A DNA stretch of 64,000 nt from Chitinophaga rhizophila (GCF_019492185.1 NZ_JAICCF010000001.1:1240001-1304000), one strand, 5' to 3'; numbered from the stretch's first letter, positions 35,471 to 46,316 are shown. A program made the numbers and translations. The notes: generated from the sequence alone by a model not told the origin.

Positions 35471-36799
35471 ATGAAACTCTGCCGTTCCCTACCTGTACTG
35501 CTTATATGCCTGTCGGCAATTGCTGCCCGTGCACAGGATAACTACTTCAGACCACAACAATTACAGGAACAACCTGACGAATGGGATGAAGCCCGCTGGA
35601 CTCCCCCTGATCAGGATTCTACCGGACTTCCCGGAGACAATTTCAGTCTGCAGGGTGCATTGACCCTTTTTAAACAGGCTGGCTCTCCTGAAGAATTTGA
35701 AAGGCTGCTCAATACCGAAAGCAATAAGGTGAATAACCTGGATCTTAATGGAGATGGTAACATCGACTACCTCCGTGTTATCAATAAAAAACAGCAACAG
35801 GTACAACTATTTATCATACAGGCGCTGATATCCAATCAGGAAAGCCAGGATATCGCTGTCATTGAACTGGAAAAGACCGGCGACAATACCGCTGTTATCC
35901 AGATTGCCGGTGATGAAGATATCTACGGAGAAACCACCCTGGCAGAACCTGTTGAAGTGGCCGAAAATGTCTATCCTGACGATACTGAAAGGAACTCTTA
36001 TTTTGCTGAACCTTCATCCCGCATGCACGGCCCCGCTGCCGATATGAATGCGTCAGTCCTGGCTCCGTCACGGGTCATCGTAAATGTGTGGTTCTGGCCT
36101 TGTGTGCGCCGGGTATATGCCCCCGCTTATGTTATATGGACCTCTCCCTGGTCATGGGTGAATCCTCCTGTTTGGTGGAGACCTTGGCGTCCGATGCCAG
36201 TATATGCCTACAGGCCCGTTTGTCATCAGTACAGATATGGTTATGCCTACGCGCCTGTACGCAGAATCCCGCCAGCACGTAATATGTACTACCCGGTAAG
36301 AACTTACTCAGGTTTTGTATATAACCGCAACCGCGTAATTGTTACAGACTATCGTTCTTCAAGAGCTGACCGTGGCCAGTTCCCCGGCAGGTACGATGGT
36401 GGCAGATACAACGGCGGCAGATACAGTGACAACAGGTATAATGGCGGCAGATACAACGATGGATTCCGGAATAATAACGGCCGTCCCGGCGATAACCGCC
36501 CTGGCAATTACCGGGATAACTCACCGCGTAATAACTGGTCTGGTAATAGAAACAACCCTGCACCACGTCCTGGCAGCCGCGATCCATATTCCGGAGGTGG
36601 ATATGCGCCTTCCAGAGGAAATGGCAGCTACTCCGGCGGCCCGGTTACAAACTATCCCCGCGGTGGTAGAAACAACAATGGTGCGTTAACGCCTTCCAGA
36701 GGTAATAATGTACCGCAAAATGCACCAGGTGGAAGAACCGGTGGCAATAGTAATACTGAGCAGCGTGGCGGAAGAGCAGGCAGGACCAGAAGCCTGTAA
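35471..36799 (+). CDS. Secreted protein with Trp/Tyr-rich and Gly/Asn/Arg-rich tail
   Basis: 442 residues from ATG 35471, chosen because a signal peptide (MKLCRSLPVLLICLSAIAARAQ) begins there; an upstream in-frame start at 35321 would bury it. Residues about 50-160 form a small domain with NLDLNGDGNIDYLRV, which resembles an EF-hand-like calcium loop, followed by beta strands. Residues about 195-280 are rich in Trp, Tyr and Pro. Residues about 295-440 are low-complexity Gly/Arg/Asn/Tyr sequence with short repeats such as GGRYNGGRYSDNRY. The layout suggests an envelope or extracellular surface protein. No family recognised. Confidence 0.7.
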   Translation: MKLCRSLPVLLICLSAIAARAQDNYFRPQQLQEQPDEWDEARWTPPDQDSTGLPGDNFSLQGALTLFKQAGSPEEFERLLNTESNKVNNLDLNGDGNIDYLRVINKKQQQVQLFIIQALISNQESQDIAVIELEKTGDNTAVIQIAGDEDIYGETTLAEPVEVAENVYPDDTERNSYFAEPSSRMHGPAADMNASVLAPSRVIVNVWFWPCVRRVYAPAYVIWTSPWSWVNPPVWWRPWRPMPVYAYRPVCHQYRYGYAYAPVRRIPPARNMYYPVRTYSGFVYNRNRVIVTDYRSSRADRGQFPGRYDGGRYNGGRYSDNRYNGGRYNDGFRNNNGRPGDNRPGNYRDNSPRNNWSGNRNNPAPRPGSRDPYSGGGYAPSRGNGSYSGGPVTNYPRGGRNNNGALTPSRGNNVPQNAPGGRTGGNSNTEQRGGRAGRTRSL

Positions 36800-36833
36800 T
36801 GCATTACCGATAAACGAATTTATCCATACAAAA

Positions 36834-36863
36834 AAAGCCGTCTCATCATCATGAGACGGCTTT
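36834..36863. terminator. Bidirectional terminator hairpin
   Basis: Perfect 13-bp stem (36834-36846 with 36851-36863), loop CATC, with A and T tracts on the flanks, between two convergent genes. Confidence 0.85.
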
Positions 36864-36885
36864 ACTATTTAGCATGAATAATTAC

Positions 36886-39800
36886 TTATGTCTTCTTAGC
36901 CTTACCTAAGCCCACTTTGAAATTGTCCGGCGTACCAGTAACCTTGATATTCATAAAACGTACCTTCCTGTCCTTATCACGATATTCTATCTCATCTACC
37001 TGATCCACATCCACGTCTTCCCTCTTCCTGCCAAAGAGTGACTGAAAGCCTACAGAAGTTACCATTTTCATGGGTATACGCATGTAATATTCCATGGACA
37101 GATCCAGAGATTGCTTACCGGATATCTCCATAAAGCCCAGCGAAGAGTTGATATTCATGTTAGGTATATTCAGTACACCATTTTTGAGCGTCAGTTTGTT
37201 ACTCAGTGTATCAAAACGTACCATATTCAGATTCTTATCTTTAAAGTAACCCGCCATTGCCTGCATAGGTGCAAAATTCACCAGACTACCGTCATGGATC
37301 TTCACATCAAGTTCTGCTTCACAATTATCAAGAATAGGCGTCAGGTCAGGGTGCATCTGAATGTGACTTCTGATCTGGCCATTGAGGCGTCCTTTCAGGT
37401 TTTTGTTGATAACATAATCCTGGCCGAAATGATCAAGTTTCAGCATCAGTTTTTCCAGATCTACTTCAAAGGCCCGGATTCTGCTGCGGAAGAATATCTT
37501 TTTCGGATCAGTACCATTAAAATATCCCCGCATACCAATCTGCCCGTCAGCAATTCCCATTCCTAAGGTATCCAGGTACAGATGCTGATTAGTCTGCATA
37601 CGTACATTAGAAACTACATTCCTCAACCAGAGACGGTGGTATTTGATTCTGCCGATATTCACGGTGGCCCTGAAGTCGATGAAAGGAATTTTGAAGATAT
37701 TAAAGGATGCTGCGTGAGCGGTATCTTTCACAACGGTACGTGTGGCTGCGGGTGCGGCAACAACCGTTTCTTCATCTTCATTGGCGGTCAGCTTATAATT
37801 AGTGAGCTGGTCAAGGTCAAGATTGCGGGAGGTAAACTGCAGGAAGTTCTCCTTTTTACGTTTCACAGTATCCTTGCCCATGTACAGTCGCATACTCACG
37901 TCAAAGTCGGTCTTACCGATACGGCCTGTAAGGGTATCGAGTCGCAGGAAGTTGTCAGCGCCCACCTTTACAGTACCTTTTACACTATCTATTTTGATCT
38001 TGTGCTCTTTCAGTTCGCCGGAAACGTTAGCTAATTTGATCTTTGCAAATTTGAAAACGGAGTCATACCGCAGGTCGGCTTTGGCGCGTAGCCACAGGCC
38101 GGAAGCGACTTCTTTATGATAATCTTTGGATACATAGTTACGGCTGATCGGTCCGAGTACATCTCTCATGGCCAGTCGCTGTGACTTCAGGTCAAATGCG
38201 ATCTGTGTTTTACCCTTCATGATCTTATCAAACCATAACTGATAATTCAGCACACGACCACTGAAACGGAAATCGCTGCTATCAATCATGCCCCCAAAGT
38301 TTCTGAGTAACAGGGCCGTATCGTTAACGTGCAGCTCAGCTCCGAAGTCATGAAAGGCATGGGGATACTCCTTAAAACTGGCAAACAACTTTTCTACCTT
38401 AAACTTGCCTTTAGGCAGTGGGTTAGGATGCTGCAATTCTTTAACAGATGTTTCCAAGGCCAGACCTATGTTGAAGTTGTAGATCTCTTCTTTTGCTTTT
38501 CTGGCTTTGGCAGTATCATATGATAGCAGCTCCTTCAGGATCATACGTTTGCTGCGCGCGTTAAAGGTAACCTGTACGGGTTTTTCCTGCTTATGAAAGA
38601 GTGCAGGCAGGTCACTCAGCGAGCCATTCATCGCAAAGTCTGAGTTACCAAAGTAGAAGGAAAGCGTATCCAGTTTCACATAACCATTCTTCATGTCAGC
38701 ATGCAGGTTAAGGTTATGGATAATATGCGGATAGTTGGGAATACGGAAGGTCAGGTCGCTGACTCTCAGTTCACTCTGAATACCTTCTTTGAGTTTCCCC
38801 ATAGAAGCTTCCGGAAGTGTCATATCCACCAGTTCATTAAAATTCATCTTCAAGCTAATATGTCCTGTCAGGCGTTGCAGGTCGGGTATACCAAGGAAAG
38901 CTCCTATAAATTCCAGCTGCAGGTCTGAGTCTATCTGCATGACCATCTTAGGATCAGTAAAATCCTTCATGACGAAGTTAGCCTTAAAGACACCTTTCTC
39001 CGGGATAGCGCTCATGTTCATCAGGTGCAGTTCTGAGGTTTTCAGGGAATGTTCTGCACCGTTGGTATAGTATCCTTTAAAGCCGAGGGAGTCAATGCGT
39101 TTCTTGGCCTGAGGGTTCATTAGCCAGCCGTTTTCGCATCCAAAATTTAGTTTGATTAGTGGCAGTTGCCCGCCAGATACCTTTCCTTTCAGGATACCAT
39201 CAAAGTAGAGCCTGCCATCATATTTATATTGTTTTACCTGCTCCGCTACAGAAGCGGGTGCGAAAGAGAGCAGTTGTCCGATATCCGGTTTGTCTCCTTT
39301 AATCTTAAGATCGATATTATTACCGTTTTTCAGGTCTGCGGTACCCGCCAGGCTGATGCTGAAATCTTCCAGTTTCAGGTTCCCTTTTGAGAGAGTTACA
39401 AACTCCCGGGCCTGATCGTAGGTGACAGTAAAATCGGCTTTAAAGTGCTTATTCCGGAAGAGGGTGGTATCGGTCGGAGTAGTATAATCGGCAACCATAG
39501 CACCTGTAAAATCAGCAAAGATCTGTTTTCCATCTGCCTTGAATGCTGTCCTGATCTTATCAATATTAGCGTATATATGTTGTCCGCTAGGCTTGTCTGT
39601 GAAGTCTATCTCCAGATCTCTGAGGACAATCTTTTTAATATCCAGGTCCAGTGCTGCAGATTCTGCCTCAGCAGTAGCAACGGTATCTTGTTTAATTCTG
39701 TTGGCTTCGACGATATTAAGTGTTCCGTTATTATACCTTACCAGATCGAGGTGCCCCTTTTTCAGGAAGATGACCTTAACATGATACTTCTGACTGAGGA

Positions 39801-40113
39801 TGTCGGGCAGGCTGAACCCTACATATAGTCTTTCAACCTGGTACATAGGACGGCCGGTTTTTTGTTTAGTTGCAAAAAAGCGAACGTCTTTAAGGCCGAT
39901 AGAAATGTAAGGGAAGTTCTGGAAAGGAGAAATATTGCTCCCTCCGATTACCAGTTCACCCGGTAATTGTTTATTTAACTCTTTAATAGCCAGGTTAATT
40001 AATCGTTGCTGTTGGGAGTAGAGTACTCCTGCCGCGATGCCAGCTAATATGAGCAGGATAGCAATAGGTATTAATAAGATACGGAGGATCTTCTTTCGCG
40101 TCTTGCCAGTCAT
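36886..40113 (-). CDS. AsmA-family envelope protein
   Basis: 1075 residues from the ATG at 40113. An in-frame TTG at 40149 overlaps the predicted -7 promoter element and is rejected. A single N-terminal membrane helix (about residues 8-30, ILLIPIAILLILAGIAAGVL) anchors a long periplasmic beta-rich body with repeated patterns, and the C-terminal part (LKGRLNGQIRSHIQMHPDL, then GVLNIPNMNINSSLGFMEISGKQ) matches the AsmA C-terminal region. AsmA-like proteins belong to the repeating beta-groove superfamily, several members of which carry lipids between inner and outer membranes. Single gene. Confidence 0.82.
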   Translation of the reverse strand: MTGKTRKKILRILLIPIAILLILAGIAAGVLYSQQQRLINLAIKELNKQLPGELVIGGSNISPFQNFPYISIGLKDVRFFATKQKTGRPMYQVERLYVGFSLPDILSQKYHVKVIFLKKGHLDLVRYNNGTLNIVEANRIKQDTVATAEAESAALDLDIKKIVLRDLEIDFTDKPSGQHIYANIDKIRTAFKADGKQIFADFTGAMVADYTTPTDTTLFRNKHFKADFTVTYDQAREFVTLSKGNLKLEDFSISLAGTADLKNGNNIDLKIKGDKPDIGQLLSFAPASVAEQVKQYKYDGRLYFDGILKGKVSGGQLPLIKLNFGCENGWLMNPQAKKRIDSLGFKGYYTNGAEHSLKTSELHLMNMSAIPEKGVFKANFVMKDFTDPKMVMQIDSDLQLEFIGAFLGIPDLQRLTGHISLKMNFNELVDMTLPEASMGKLKEGIQSELRVSDLTFRIPNYPHIIHNLNLHADMKNGYVKLDTLSFYFGNSDFAMNGSLSDLPALFHKQEKPVQVTFNARSKRMILKELLSYDTAKARKAKEEIYNFNIGLALETSVKELQHPNPLPKGKFKVEKLFASFKEYPHAFHDFGAELHVNDTALLLRNFGGMIDSSDFRFSGRVLNYQLWFDKIMKGKTQIAFDLKSQRLAMRDVLGPISRNYVSKDYHKEVASGLWLRAKADLRYDSVFKFAKIKLANVSGELKEHKIKIDSVKGTVKVGADNFLRLDTLTGRIGKTDFDVSMRLYMGKDTVKRKKENFLQFTSRNLDLDQLTNYKLTANEDEETVVAAPAATRTVVKDTAHAASFNIFKIPFIDFRATVNIGRIKYHRLWLRNVVSNVRMQTNQHLYLDTLGMGIADGQIGMRGYFNGTDPKKIFFRSRIRAFEVDLEKLMLKLDHFGQDYVINKNLKGRLNGQIRSHIQMHPDLTPILDNCEAELDVKIHDGSLVNFAPMQAMAGYFKDKNLNMVRFDTLSNKLTLKNGVLNIPNMNINSSLGFMEISGKQSLDLSMEYYMRIPMKMVTSVGFQSLFGRKREDVDVDQVDEIEYRDKDRKVRFMNIKVTGTPDNFKVGLGKAKKT

Positions 40114-40146
40114 GGTGTTGAGTCTTATCTTAAGTGATAATGACGA

Positions 40147-40154
40147 CAAAAATA
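40147..40154 (-). promoter_or_regulatory. Candidate -7 element TATTTTTG for the AsmA gene
   Basis: Exact TAnnTTTG match on the minus strand, 33 bases before the ATG at 40113. It overlaps the alternative TTG start and so decides the start in favour of the ATG. Confidence 0.5.
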
Positions 40155-40271
40155 GACAGCACCCCTATAAAATAAAAATAATTTATATGTAGGGTGCTTT
40201 TTATCCGACGAATCGGTAAAAAGTACCATAATACAGGGGAATGGTACCATGGATGAGGAAGCAGTTTAGGG

Positions 40272-40279
40272 TAACTTTG
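40272..40279 (+). promoter_or_regulatory. Candidate -7 element TAACTTTG for the DUF983 gene
   Basis: Exact TAnnTTTG match, 20 bases before the ATG at 40300. Confidence 0.5.
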
Positions 40280-40299
40280 ACATAATAAATCACTTTTTT

Positions 40300-40728
40300 A
40301 TGTGTGCAGTGAAAACCGAAAAAAAGCCCAATTTACTGGGCAGCATACTAACGAACAGGTGTCCTGCCTGTCGCAGAGGTAAACTTTTTAAATCAGATTC
40401 CGCATATAACCTGAAGCACTTTACAGAGATGAATGATCACTGTCAGGTGTGTGGGGAAGACTTTGAAAGGGAAATAGGGTTTTACTATGGTACCGGTTAT
40501 GTCAGCTATGCCCTGACAGTAGCGTTCAGTGTGGCTACTTTTATAGCCTGGTGGGTGATTATAGGCTTTTCCCTTTATGACAACCGGATGTTCTGGTGGT
40601 TAGGCATTAATGCTGTATTACTGTTGATACTTCAGCCGCCTATCATGCGTGTGTCCAGGACAATCTGGCTGGCCTTCTTTGTAAGGTACAGGTCTGACTT
40701 CAAGGATACGCATCCATCAGGCGTCTGA
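40300..40728 (+). CDS. DUF983 membrane protein
   Basis: 142 residues. Two CxxC knuckles (NRCPACRRGKLF and CQVCGEDFER) form a predicted zinc ribbon, followed by GFYYGTGYVSYAL and two transmembrane helices. This is the DUF983 layout. The function of the family is not established; in some bacteria its members lie near cytochrome oxidase genes, which is not the case here. Single gene with its own promoter element and a terminator-like hairpin. Confidence 0.8.
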   Translation: MCAVKTEKKPNLLGSILTNRCPACRRGKLFKSDSAYNLKHFTEMNDHCQVCGEDFEREIGFYYGTGYVSYALTVAFSVATFIAWWVIIGFSLYDNRMFWWLGINAVLLLILQPPIMRVSRTIWLAFFVRYRSDFKDTHPSGV

Positions 40729-40752
40729 CACCTACAGTGTTAAGATATTCCG

Positions 40753-40798
40753 AAGGGCGTAAGGTAAGATTCCGGCAATGGTATCTCCTTACGCCCTT
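40753..40798 (+). terminator. Terminator-like hairpin after the DUF983 gene
   Basis: Perfect 12-bp stem (40753-40764 with 40787-40798) with a 22-base loop and a short T tract. Confidence 0.55.
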
Positions 40799-40952
40799 TG
40801 CTATTGTTAAGTCTATACATACTGTGTAATAATTACTACGGGGTATACCATCGTCCGTTAGTTGATAAAACCACTATGGCGCTGTGTACAGGGCTTTTCC
40901 ATTAATTGTATTACGGTATGGTGTTAGTTAGACAGTAGGAAAATTTAACCTT

Positions 40953-41561
40953 ATGTCAAAGACATCATCTACTACCGCAAGAACAACTGTAATAAAGGGT
41001 TCCGGTACAGCCCGTAAGGGTGCCGAATCAGCAGCGCAGGATACAGCAGGCGCTTCTGCGCTGACGACAGATACCTCTTTGAAGGATTTTTTCTGTGAAG
41101 AGCTGAAAGACATTTATTGGGCAGAAAATCATATTACGATTGCATTGCCGAAGATGATCAAGGCAGCAGGATCTCCAGAATTGCAGACAGCTTTTCAGGA
41201 TCACCTGGCAGCAACCGCCACTCATATCAGCCGTCTGGAGCAGATTTTCACTATCCTGGGTAAACCGGTGAGAGGTAAAAAATGCGATGCAATAGAAGGT
41301 ATAGTACTGGAAGGAGAATCTATCATTGCAGATACATTGCCAGGTACTGCTACCAGAGATGTAGGATTAGTGTTCGCTGCACAGAAGGTAGAACATTATG
41401 AGATCGCTTCTTACGGCGGACTGGCACAGCTGGCTAAGACATTAGGCCTTCAGGAAGTAGCCTCATTACTTGAAGAAACGCTGGCTGAAGAGAAGGAAAC
41501 AGACGCCCTGCTGACACAAATAGCAGAGAGCAGCATTAATGGTGAGGCAGCGGCTGAATAG
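40953..41561 (+). CDS. DUF892 / YciF-type ferritin-like protein
   Basis: 202 residues. An N-terminal 38-residue tail rich in Thr, Ala and Ser is followed by the DUF892 four-helix domain: LKDFFCEELKDIYWAENHI, then FQDHLAATATHISRLEQIF, then VGLVFAAQKVEHYEIASYGGL, then LLEETLAEEKETDALLTQIA. The Glu and His residues in the helices are the usual di-metal ligands of this fold. YciF-like proteins are stress-linked. It lies 58 bases before the catalase gene, so the two may form an oxidative or osmotic stress operon. Confidence 0.85.
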   Translation: MSKTSSTTARTTVIKGSGTARKGAESAAQDTAGASALTTDTSLKDFFCEELKDIYWAENHITIALPKMIKAAGSPELQTAFQDHLAATATHISRLEQIFTILGKPVRGKKCDAIEGIVLEGESIIADTLPGTATRDVGLVFAAQKVEHYEIASYGGLAQLAKTLGLQEVASLLEETLAEEKETDALLTQIAESSINGEAAAE

Positions 41562-41619
41562 TCGGATACATAGCACTCCATAGCCCTCACACTTATCAGA
41601 AACCCAAAAACAAGCTATC

Positions 41620-43806
41620 ATGCCTGGTAAAAAAACGACCTCCAAGTTAACAGAAGAGAATAAAAAGATTGCAGAACTGTCCCCCAATAAAGAAGATAGT
41701 AACGGTGAATATATCAACACCAATACCGGCGTCCGGATTAACGATGACCATAACTCATTGAAAGCCGGCGACCGGGGCCCCACGCTGATGGAAGACTTCA
41801 TCTTCCGCGAAAAGATGACCCACTTTGATCATGAACGTATTCCTGAGCGCGTCGTGCATGCACGCGGCTCCGGAGCACATGGTGTATTCAAAGTTTATGA
41901 ATCCATGGAGAAATATACAAAAGCAGGTTTCCTGACAGATACCACCAGAGAAACGCCTGTTTTTGTAAGGTTTTCAACTGTGGCTGGCTCCAGAGGATCT
42001 ACGGATCTTGCACGTGATGTTAGAGGATTTGCCGTGAAATTCTATACTGAAGAGGGCATTTTTGACCTGGTAGGTAATAATATGCCAGTATTCTTCATAC
42101 AGGATGCTGTCAAATTCCCCGACCTGGTACACGCTGTAAAGCCTGAACCGCACAATGAAATACCACAGGCAGCGTCAGCGCATGACACTTTCTGGGACTT
42201 TATTTCACTGATGCCAGAGTCCACCCATATGATTATGTGGCTGATGAGCGACCGCGCGATCCCAAGAAGCTACCGTATGATGGAAGGATTTGGCGTGCAT
42301 ACCTTCCGGTTTGTGAATGCCAGCAATGAATCCTTCTTCGTTAAGTTTCACTGGAAGCCACTGCTCGGTGTTCATGCCGTAGCCTGGGACGAAGCTCAGA
42401 AAATATCCGGCAAGGACCCTGATTTCCACCGCCGCGACCTGTGGGAAGCAATTGAATCGGGCAATTTTCCTGAGTGGGAATTAGGGGTACAGATAGTGCC
42501 GGAGGCAGATGAGTTCAAGTTTGATTTCGATCTGCTCGATTCAACGAAGATCATTCCTGAAGAGCTGGTTCCCGTTCAACGTATAGGGAAACTTACTTTA
42601 AACAGGAACCCCGATAACTTCTTCGCTGAAACTGAGCAGGTAGCATTCCATATAGGCCATGTTGTGCCAGGTATTGATTTTACAAACGATCCGCTGTTGC
42701 AGGGCCGCCTTTTCTCTTATACAGATACGCAGCTTATACGTCTCGGCGGACCGAATTTCCAGGAAATACCAATCAATCGTCCTATCATTCCGGTTCATAA
42801 CAACCAGCGGGACGGTTATATGAGGCAAACCATCAATAGAGGAAGGACCAGTTACAGCCCTAACTCACTGGGTGGAGGATATCCGATACAGAGCAAGGCA
42901 GCAGAAGGTGGTTTTACCTCCTACACCGAGAAAATTGATGCAAAGAAGGTAAGAGAAAGAAGCCGCAGTTTCTTCGACCATTATACACAGGCCAAACTGT
43001 TCTTTAATAGTCAGTCAACACCTGAGAAACAGCACATGATTGATGCCTTCAGGTTCGAGCTGGGTAAAGTAGAAACAGTAGCAATCAGAGAAAGGATGCT
43101 GGGTATTCTGACACAGGTTGACAGGGACCTTACTGCGCAGGTAGCATATGGACTGGGACTGGAAGCACCAGCAGGTCCGGAACAACCAGTAAACCATGGT
43201 GTACCGGCTGATGCTGATCAGGCACATTACGAGCCTTTCCCGCCCAAAGACCCGGTACCGGATATTTCACTGGCATTGAGTATGGCTAATACGGTAAAAG
43301 ATAGTATCAGTACCCGGAAAATTGCTATCCTTGCCGCCGATGGAGCTGATGCAGCATCTATAAATGGTGCAAAGAGTGCATTGGAGGCAGCAGGCGCTGT
43401 AGTTGAAATTGTAGCACCTCACCTGGGAGAGATTGTTACCAATGATAAGTCATTAGTTCCAGTGGATAAAAGCTTTTTAACGGCAGCCTCCGTATTCTAT
43501 GACGCTTTGTATGTAGCCGGCGGAGTTACCAGTGCAGCTACACTGGAAGCTGATGCTGACGCGGTACATTTCCTGAATGAAGCATACAGGCATTGTAAGG
43601 CTATTGCGGCACATGCAGAAGGAAAGCAGGTACTGGAAGCCACTTATTTTGCCAACAAACTGCCGGAAGACGATTCAGAGGAATCTGCACTGATGGAAGG
43701 CGTTGTCGTTCAGAATGATATTGACAGGTTATCGCAGATATTTATAACAGCAATTGCTCAACACCGGTTCTGGGAGCGTGAGAAACCACGTAGGGTACCG
43801 GCTTAA
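41620..43806 (+). CDS. katE: Large-subunit catalase HPII
   Basis: 728 residues. The catalase core (about 45-545) has catalytic His80 ([12 protein letters not shown]), Asn153/154 ([12 protein letters not shown]) and the heme-ligand Tyr367 (RLFSYTDTQ). Residues about 580-725 form the extra DJ-1/PfpI-like domain of clade 2 catalases ([28 protein letters not shown]). It breaks down hydrogen peroxide. The length matches E. coli KatE (753) with a shorter N-terminal arm. It is probably transcribed with the DUF892 gene, a stress pairing found in other bacteria. Confidence 0.95.
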   Translation: MPGKKTTSKLTEENKKIAELSPNKEDSNGEYINTNTGVRINDDHNSLKAGDRGPTLMEDFIFREKMTHFDHERIPERVVHARGSGAHGVFKVYESMEKYTKAGFLTDTTRETPVFVRFSTVAGSRGSTDLARDVRGFAVKFYTEEGIFDLVGNNMPVFFIQDAVKFPDLVHAVKPEPHNEIPQAASAHDTFWDFISLMPESTHMIMWLMSDRAIPRSYRMMEGFGVHTFRFVNASNESFFVKFHWKPLLGVHAVAWDEAQKISGKDPDFHRRDLWEAIESGNFPEWELGVQIVPEADEFKFDFDLLDSTKIIPEELVPVQRIGKLTLNRNPDNFFAETEQVAFHIGHVVPGIDFTNDPLLQGRLFSYTDTQLIRLGGPNFQEIPINRPIIPVHNNQRDGYMRQTINRGRTSYSPNSLGGGYPIQSKAAEGGFTSYTEKIDAKKVRERSRSFFDHYTQAKLFFNSQSTPEKQHMIDAFRFELGKVETVAIRERMLGILTQVDRDLTAQVAYGLGLEAPAGPEQPVNHGVPADADQAHYEPFPPKDPVPDISLALSMANTVKDSISTRKIAILAADGADAASINGAKSALEAAGAVVEIVAPHLGEIVTNDKSLVPVDKSFLTAASVFYDALYVAGGVTSAATLEADADAVHFLNEAYRHCKAIAAHAEGKQVLEATYFANKLPEDDSEESALMEGVVVQNDIDRLSQIFITAIAQHRFWEREKPRRVPA

Positions 43807-44317
43807 TATTCTTTTTGGTTGGATGGCAGCGGGTCCACACACCCGCTGCCTCTCATCTCAGGCTTTTCAACAAAGAAATAGTTAGGTTCTTCAATAAAAA
43901 TACAATCTGGGGTGTCACAAAAATGGTTACGATACTATGTTGATACTATAAGATTTCTGTTTTAATCAGGCGCAAGGGCGGTTTCCAACTCACCGGCTAT
44001 ACCATGACAGCCATTCCTGCTTTCCCCTTGCCAAATCAGCGAAGCCTACTTATATTTACCGGACAGTAGCGCTTTTCTCTCAATCATCGATTTCTGACTT
44101 CTCTTTACTATTACTTCAAAGCGACTGTACCTACAACGATCATTTCCTCTCTAAGGGCTTTCAGCATGATGGTGCAAAATTAATCACCAGTTCAGGTAAA
44201 ATAAATCCCGGAAAACAGGGGTTTTGTCAGGGAGGGCGACTTCCCTCGCTCCCATTTATAAAAAATATCAAGAATATGTATCTCAAATAATTCTATATTT
44301 CGGCTCAGATTTATGCC
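43807..44317. other. Intergenic region after katE
   Basis: 511 bases between katE and the histidine kinase gene. It holds the hairpin at 43825-43850 and an AT-rich end before the kinase start. I see no small gene or RNA in the rest. Confidence 0.5.
43825..43850 (+). terminator. Hairpin after katE
   Basis: Perfect 10-bp GC-rich stem (43825-43834 with 43841-43850), 19 bases after the stop codon, but no T run follows. Confidence 0.45.
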
Positions 44318-46300
44318 ATGAGAATACCTATACTTATCGTCCTATGTTGTATAACGGTAGCGTTATATGCTCAAAACCAGTCTAAAGACAATCAGAAAAG
44401 CACCTCTGCCGATGCCGTTTCTGCTGATCTGTATATCAGGCTGGCAAGGAAATCTCCTATCCGGGACAGTGTGCAGGCACTGAAGTATTTCCAGCAGGCA
44501 TTACAAATGGAGGAGAAAAATGAGAACCGGCTCGGTATTGCAAAAACGTATCTGGCTATAGGTGCATGGTTTAATGCTATCAGCAACTACAATGAAGCCG
44601 AGAAGCACCTGCTAATAGCCAGGGAAAATCTGCTCAGAGATTCCAGCCGTGAGGCCCGTATGCTGTTAGCCAATACCAAAATGACGCTTGCAGTTGTATT
44701 AGGGAATAAAGGACAGACCCAGTTACAAACGGAAGAATACCTGCAGACCATTCCTATACTGGAGAAAATGAATGCTATTCCGGAACTTAACGATACCTAT
44801 CAAAGCCTGGGGGATATCTTTTTTAATAAATCGCAGTTCAAAACGGCTATTACCTATTACTATAAAAGCCTGGGCAACTATACTGACCCTGCTCCTTACT
44901 GTCACCTGATTGCCAGCAGGCATCTGAGGCTGGCTAATTCTATGTATCATGTTGACAGTCTGCAGAAAATGGAAACACAGCTGGCCAGCGCCAAAGAAAA
45001 ACTGGAAAGAACAGGTGTGGACTCTATTAACATTTGGGCAGACTATTATCATCTCCAGGGACGAATGGAGGTTAAACACCAGATGTATAACCGGGCAGCG
45101 ACCATGTTCTATAGTGGGCTGTCTATCGCCCGCCGTACCAGTTATAATAGCGCAATATGTAATAACCTGTATTCACTGGCAAGGCTGTTTGAGAAGCAGG
45201 GGCAATACGACCATGCAATGGTGCTGATGGACGAATATGGGAAATTATCCTATACACTGAAAGACTTCCCTTTTCGTTTAAGAGCGCTGGACCTGATGGC
45301 AGAATTGTCGTTTAAACAGCATTATCCCGATGAGGCATACAAGTATCTGCGCCAGTATATTATACTTGCTGACAGCCTGAAAGAACGGCAGGTTACCGAG
45401 AAGATACATGAGCTGGAAGCTGAGTATCAATCTTCTGAAAAAGAGAACCGCATCATGCAGTTGCAGCATGAAAATGAGCGTCAGGAGTTTGCGTTGCAGA
45501 AGAACCGGCTATTGATCTCACTGATGGTAGTCATCATGTTGTCCTTACTGGTAGTTGCCGCGCTGAGCTATCTTTTCTATAGAAATGGCCGTAAGCTGCT
45601 GGAACAACAGCGGCAGCTGCATGAGTTTGAGGTAGAACGTATCCGTCAGGAACACAAGATCTCCCTGCTCTCTGCCATGCTGGAAGGACAGGAGAAAGAG
45701 CGTACCAGGCTTGCACGCGACCTGCATGATGGTCTTGGAGGTTTATTATCGGGCATTAAGCTGGAACTATCAACCGTTACCCCTTCTCAGACAACCGTAC
45801 ATAGGCAGGCATTGATACAGAACACCTTGCAGCGACTAGACGGGGCAATGGATGAATTAAGGCGCATTGCGCGTAGTATGATGCCTGAAATTCTAATTAA
45901 GTATGGATTGGGAGAGGCAACAGTGGAGTATTGCCGGGGACTGAAGAAAACAGGAACTGACAATATTATCTGTCAGGTATTCAACTTCCAGGTAGCCGAT
46001 ATGGAGCATACACGCCAGGTGGTACTATACCGTATTATGCAGGAATTGGTAAACAATGCTATCAAACATGCAGAGGCCTCACAGATACTGGTATTACTAC
46101 AGCAAACCGACAATACGCTGTTCCTGACAGTAGAAGATGACGGAAAAGGATTTGATGCCGCAGCAGGTAATAAGCTGAAAGGCGCAGGACTAGCCAATAT
46201 TGAAGCGAGGGTGGAATTTCTGGGCGGAAAAATAGACGTACAGTCTGAGCCAGGCACAGGAACTGCCATTACTATTGAATGCACAACATCTCTGAACTAG
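44318..46300 (+). CDS. Sensor histidine kinase with periplasmic TPR domain (NarX/DegS-like HisKA_3)
   Basis: 660 residues. A signal peptide (MRIPILIVLCCITVALYAQ) is followed by TPR repeats to about residue 385, a coiled coil, one transmembrane helix (about 398-420), a HisKA_3 dimerisation domain with phospho-acceptor His470 (RLARDLHDGLGGLLSG), and a HATPase_c domain with the N box ELVNNAIKHAE and DDGKGFD and GAGLANIEARV as G boxes. Kinases of this shape are common in Bacteroidetes; the signal is unknown. The response regulator gene follows after 16 bases. Confidence 0.9.
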   Translation: MRIPILIVLCCITVALYAQNQSKDNQKSTSADAVSADLYIRLARKSPIRDSVQALKYFQQALQMEEKNENRLGIAKTYLAIGAWFNAISNYNEAEKHLLIARENLLRDSSREARMLLANTKMTLAVVLGNKGQTQLQTEEYLQTIPILEKMNAIPELNDTYQSLGDIFFNKSQFKTAITYYYKSLGNYTDPAPYCHLIASRHLRLANSMYHVDSLQKMETQLASAKEKLERTGVDSINIWADYYHLQGRMEVKHQMYNRAATMFYSGLSIARRTSYNSAICNNLYSLARLFEKQGQYDHAMVLMDEYGKLSYTLKDFPFRLRALDLMAELSFKQHYPDEAYKYLRQYIILADSLKERQVTEKIHELEAEYQSSEKENRIMQLQHENERQEFALQKNRLLISLMVVIMLSLLVVAALSYLFYRNGRKLLEQQRQLHEFEVERIRQEHKISLLSAMLEGQEKERTRLARDLHDGLGGLLSGIKLELSTVTPSQTTVHRQALIQNTLQRLDGAMDELRRIARSMMPEILIKYGLGEATVEYCRGLKKTGTDNIICQVFNFQVADMEHTRQVVLYRIMQELVNNAIKHAEASQILVLLQQTDNTLFLTVEDDGKGFDAAAGNKLKGAGLANIEARVEFLGGKIDVQSEPGTGTAITIECTTSLN

Positions 46301-46316
46301 TTAAATAATTGAAAGT

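Noticed and set aside
36339..36689. 116-residue open frame inside the low-complexity gene
   Set aside because: It is a frame-shifted reading of the Gly/Arg/Asn-rich repeats, with Thr/Ala-rich text and no start signals.
40114..40149. Upstream TTG start for the AsmA gene
   Set aside because: The TTG is part of the predicted -7 promoter element, so transcription would begin after it.
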